DNA of 64,000 nt, from contig NZ_CP107575.1 of assembly GCF_025854375.1 (NCBI RefSeq), positions 3,162,001 to 3,226,000 on the forward strand, read 5' to 3'. Origin of the DNA: Glutamicibacter sp. JL.03c. Lineage in GTDB: Bacteria; Actinomycetota; Actinomycetes; Actinomycetales; Micrococcaceae. Below the pieces are notes generated by a model. It made no database searches and was not told the origin of the DNA. It was given only the letters and a program-made list of their open reading frames with translations. Each line of letters opens with the position of its first letter. Position 1 is the stretch's first letter. This document shows, piece after piece, positions 62,490 through 64,000 of the stretch. The translations under genes were made by a program, and so were the position numbers.

Positions 62490-63596
62490 CTACTGGTGCA
62501 TTTGATTCTGAAGCCGGGGGTTCCCAGCGGAGTTGGCGTTGCCCTGCGGGGCCCAGATATCCGAGAGCGTGTAGCCCTGCGGGAAGAGGTCCTCGGGGTG
62601 CACGCTCCACTGCGCGCGGCCGGTGATCCAGCCGCGGCCGGTGATGGTGGGGCGCACCGCCTGGCGGCCGGCCACCTCTTCGGTCCCGACAAGCCGTCCG
62701 GTGAATTTCGAGCCGATGATGCTGTAATGCTCGAAGTCCTCGCCCAGGGCCAGCTGGCCGCGGGCGTGCAGCGCCGCCATGCGGGCGCTGGTGCCGGTGC
62801 CGCACGGGGACCGGTCCAGCACGCCCACCCAGCTGGCGGAGTCCTGCGGATCGAGCACGCCATTGGAGAGCACCACGGTGTTCTGGTTGCGCTTGCCCGG
62901 TGCCGGGGCACCAGAGTGCAGCATCACCAGGGCCACCTCGTTGATTTGCGGGAACAGCGGGTGCTCTACGCGCAGCTGCTGCGCGGCGGCCATTTTCACC
63001 ATGGCACCGAGCCGGGCCAGCTCCTTGCCCCGGTCCGGGTCGAGCCCCAGGCCCAGCTGGGCCACATCCAGCTGGGCGAAGAACTGCCCGCCGAAGACCA
63101 CGTCCACCAGCACCTGGCCGGACTCCGGCAGCAGCAGCGGCGCGTCGATCTGCACGGCGAAGGATGGGACGTTGAGTACCGTGACCGATTCGACCTTGCC
63201 GTCGGGGCGCACCGCAGCCAGCGCGGTGATGACCCCGACGGCCGTATCGACCACTACCGTGGTTTGCGCGCCCCGGGCCTCGACCAGGCCGCCCTCGATC
63301 GCCGCGGTAACCGCGCAGATCGTGTTGGAGCCCGACATCGGGGTGAACCCGCCCTGCTCCAAAACGATGATGCCGAAGTCGCTGCCCTCGTTCACCGGCG
63401 GCAGCAGCAGCACCGCGCACAGCGCCGGGTAGCCGCGCGGCTCGTGGAGCACCAGCTTGCGCAGCCAGTCAAGGTGCTCCTTGCAGTAGGCCAGCCTTTC
63501 GGCCATGGTCTCGCCCTTGACCAGGTCCGCGGCGTTGAGGATGATGCGGCCGGGTTCACCCTCGGCGTGCACCTCGATAGTGTCGATATATTCCAT
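62490..63596 (-). CDS. Proline racemase superfamily protein with Ser/Cys catalytic pair
   Basis: 368 residues from ATG 63596. Second catalytic cysteine C265 in DRSPCGTGTSA is present, but the first is replaced by serine (S88 in GFTPMSGSNTI). Substitution at this site is known to separate hydroxyproline dehydratases or epimerases from proline racemases. It starts 2 bp after the upstream gene and lies 26 bp before the aldehyde dehydrogenase. Confidence 0.86.
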   Translation of the reverse strand: MEYIDTIEVHAEGEPGRIILNAADLVKGETMAERLAYCKEHLDWLRKLVLHEPRGYPALCAVLLLPPVNEGSDFGIIVLEQGGFTPMSGSNTICAVTAAIEGGLVEARGAQTTVVVDTAVGVITALAAVRPDGKVESVTVLNVPSFAVQIDAPLLLPESGQVLVDVVFGGQFFAQLDVAQLGLGLDPDRGKELARLGAMVKMAAAQQLRVEHPLFPQINEVALVMLHSGAPAPGKRNQNTVVLSNGVLDPQDSASWVGVLDRSPCGTGTSARMAALHARGQLALGEDFEHYSIIGSKFTGRLVGTEEVAGRQAVRPTITGRGWITGRAQWSVHPEDLFPQGYTLSDIWAPQGNANSAGNPRLQNQMHQ

Positions 63597-63598
63597 GA

Positions 63599-64000
63599 TT
63601 AAGCAGATACAGGCAGGACGCCGGCCTTGGCAAGGATGGCCTCGAACCGTGCCTTGTCGGCGGCCGAGAGTTCCTGCAGCGGGGCGCGCACCGGCCCGGC
63701 CGGGTGGCCGATCAGTTCCAGCCCAGCCTTCAGCCCTGCCGGGTAGGGCACCGACTCGAGGAAGTCGGAGATCTCCCAGAGGCTCTTCCACTGTTCGCGG
63801 GCCGCTGCGAGGTCCTTGCGCACGGCCAGGGTGTCCCAGAAGCGGGCGGCCAGTTCTGGCACCACGCCGGCAGCGCCCCAGACCGAGGCTTCGGCACCGA
63901 GGCTGACCCCCAGGAAGGTCAGGGTGTCCCAGCCGTTGAAGGCCTTGATCTTGTCCGTGTGCTTGACCAGCAACTCGGTCAAGCCCACGGCGTCGTCGCT
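63599..64000 (-). CDS. DHDPS-family protein, C-terminal part
   Basis: About 133 residues of the C-terminal end are inside the window; the start and active site lie beyond it. The GWDTLTFLGVSLGAEASVWGAAGVVPE segment is typical of DHDPS-type TIM barrels. Next to the racemase-type gene it may be Delta1-pyrroline-4-hydroxy-2-carboxylate deaminase. Confidence 0.72.
   Translation of the reverse strand, partial: SDDAVGLTELLVKHTDKIKAFNGWDTLTFLGVSLGAEASVWGAAGVVPELAARFWDTLAVRKDLAAAREQWKSLWEISDFLESVPYPAGLKAGLELIGHPAGPVRAPLQELSAADKARFEAILAKAGVLPVSA

Noticed and set aside
62464-63420. N-terminal extension of the aldehyde dehydrogenase frame
   Set aside because: It reads through the proline-racemase-type gene in another frame; the real start at 62463 has a ribosome binding site and matches family length.
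1-64000. CRISPR arrays, tRNA, rRNA, IS elements or phage genes
   Set aside because: No regularly spaced repeats, cloverleaf signatures, transposase or integrase motifs were seen.

Overview
The window looks like a chromosomal segment of a high-GC actinobacterium, most likely from the Micrococcaceae (Arthrobacter, Paenarthrobacter or Glutamicibacter type). This rests on the strong G/C bias at third codon positions, frequent GTG/TTG starts, ATGA stop/start overlaps, several apparently leaderless genes, and the accessory catabolic content. It is an inference; there is no rRNA or marker gene. I see no rRNA, tRNA, CRISPR array, insertion sequence or phage gene.

Layout. (1) 1-2172: a MutT-like NUDIX hydrolase overlapping by 4 bp a large PLD-nuclease/SF2-helicase protein that runs off the left edge; this stretch looks clearly less GC-rich than the rest and resembles a defence or repair module. 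(2) 2391-7489: a complete D-galactonate (DeLey-Doudoroff) operon dgoK-dgoA-dgoD-transporter, divergent from an IclR regulator. (3) 7500-15587: a potassium/osmotic block with KdpE, a KdpD lacking its usual N-terminal domain, a TrkH-type channel, a KimA-like APC permease and a PAP2-diacylglycerol kinase fusion. (4) 15659-19646: a tightly coupled cluster of a fold-III PLP decarboxylase (Y4yA type), an FAD/NAD(P)-binding protein and an SbnA-like PLP synthase, suggesting an uncharacterised diamino-acid-like pathway. (5) 19815-24305: a Pr6Pr membrane protein, then an XRE-cupin/B3-B4/EamA operon and a BASS/ArsB-like transporter.

(6) 24567-35583: aromatic and plant-phenolic catabolism: SDR, quercetin 2,3-dioxygenase overlapping an esterase, LysR and GntR regulators, a fumarylacetoacetate-hydrolase-family enzyme, a DUF3500 protein, IclR, an aromatic acid:H+ symporter and an FAD monooxygenase. 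(7) 36299-40069: MerR-peroxiredoxin fusion, flavin reductase, DHDPS-family aldolase and MFS. (8) 40558-46601: GH1 beta-glucosidase, MFS, TetR and GH78 alpha-L-rhamnosidase. Regions 6 and 8 together could take a flavonol rhamnoglucoside such as rutin down to simple phenolics; this is a hypothesis.

(9) 46773-48257: amino acid permease. (10) 48428-52394: arsenic resistance (flavoprotein, ArsC, ACR3, ArsR, ArsN-like acetyltransferase). (11) 52432-56620: MerR, SulP transporter, MFS. (12) 56641-64000: Ldh-family oxidoreductase, two SDRs, AGCS symporter, aldehyde dehydrogenase, proline-racemase-superfamily enzyme and a partial DHDPS-family protein, consistent with (hydroxy)proline catabolism. Strong hairpin terminators separate several of these units.
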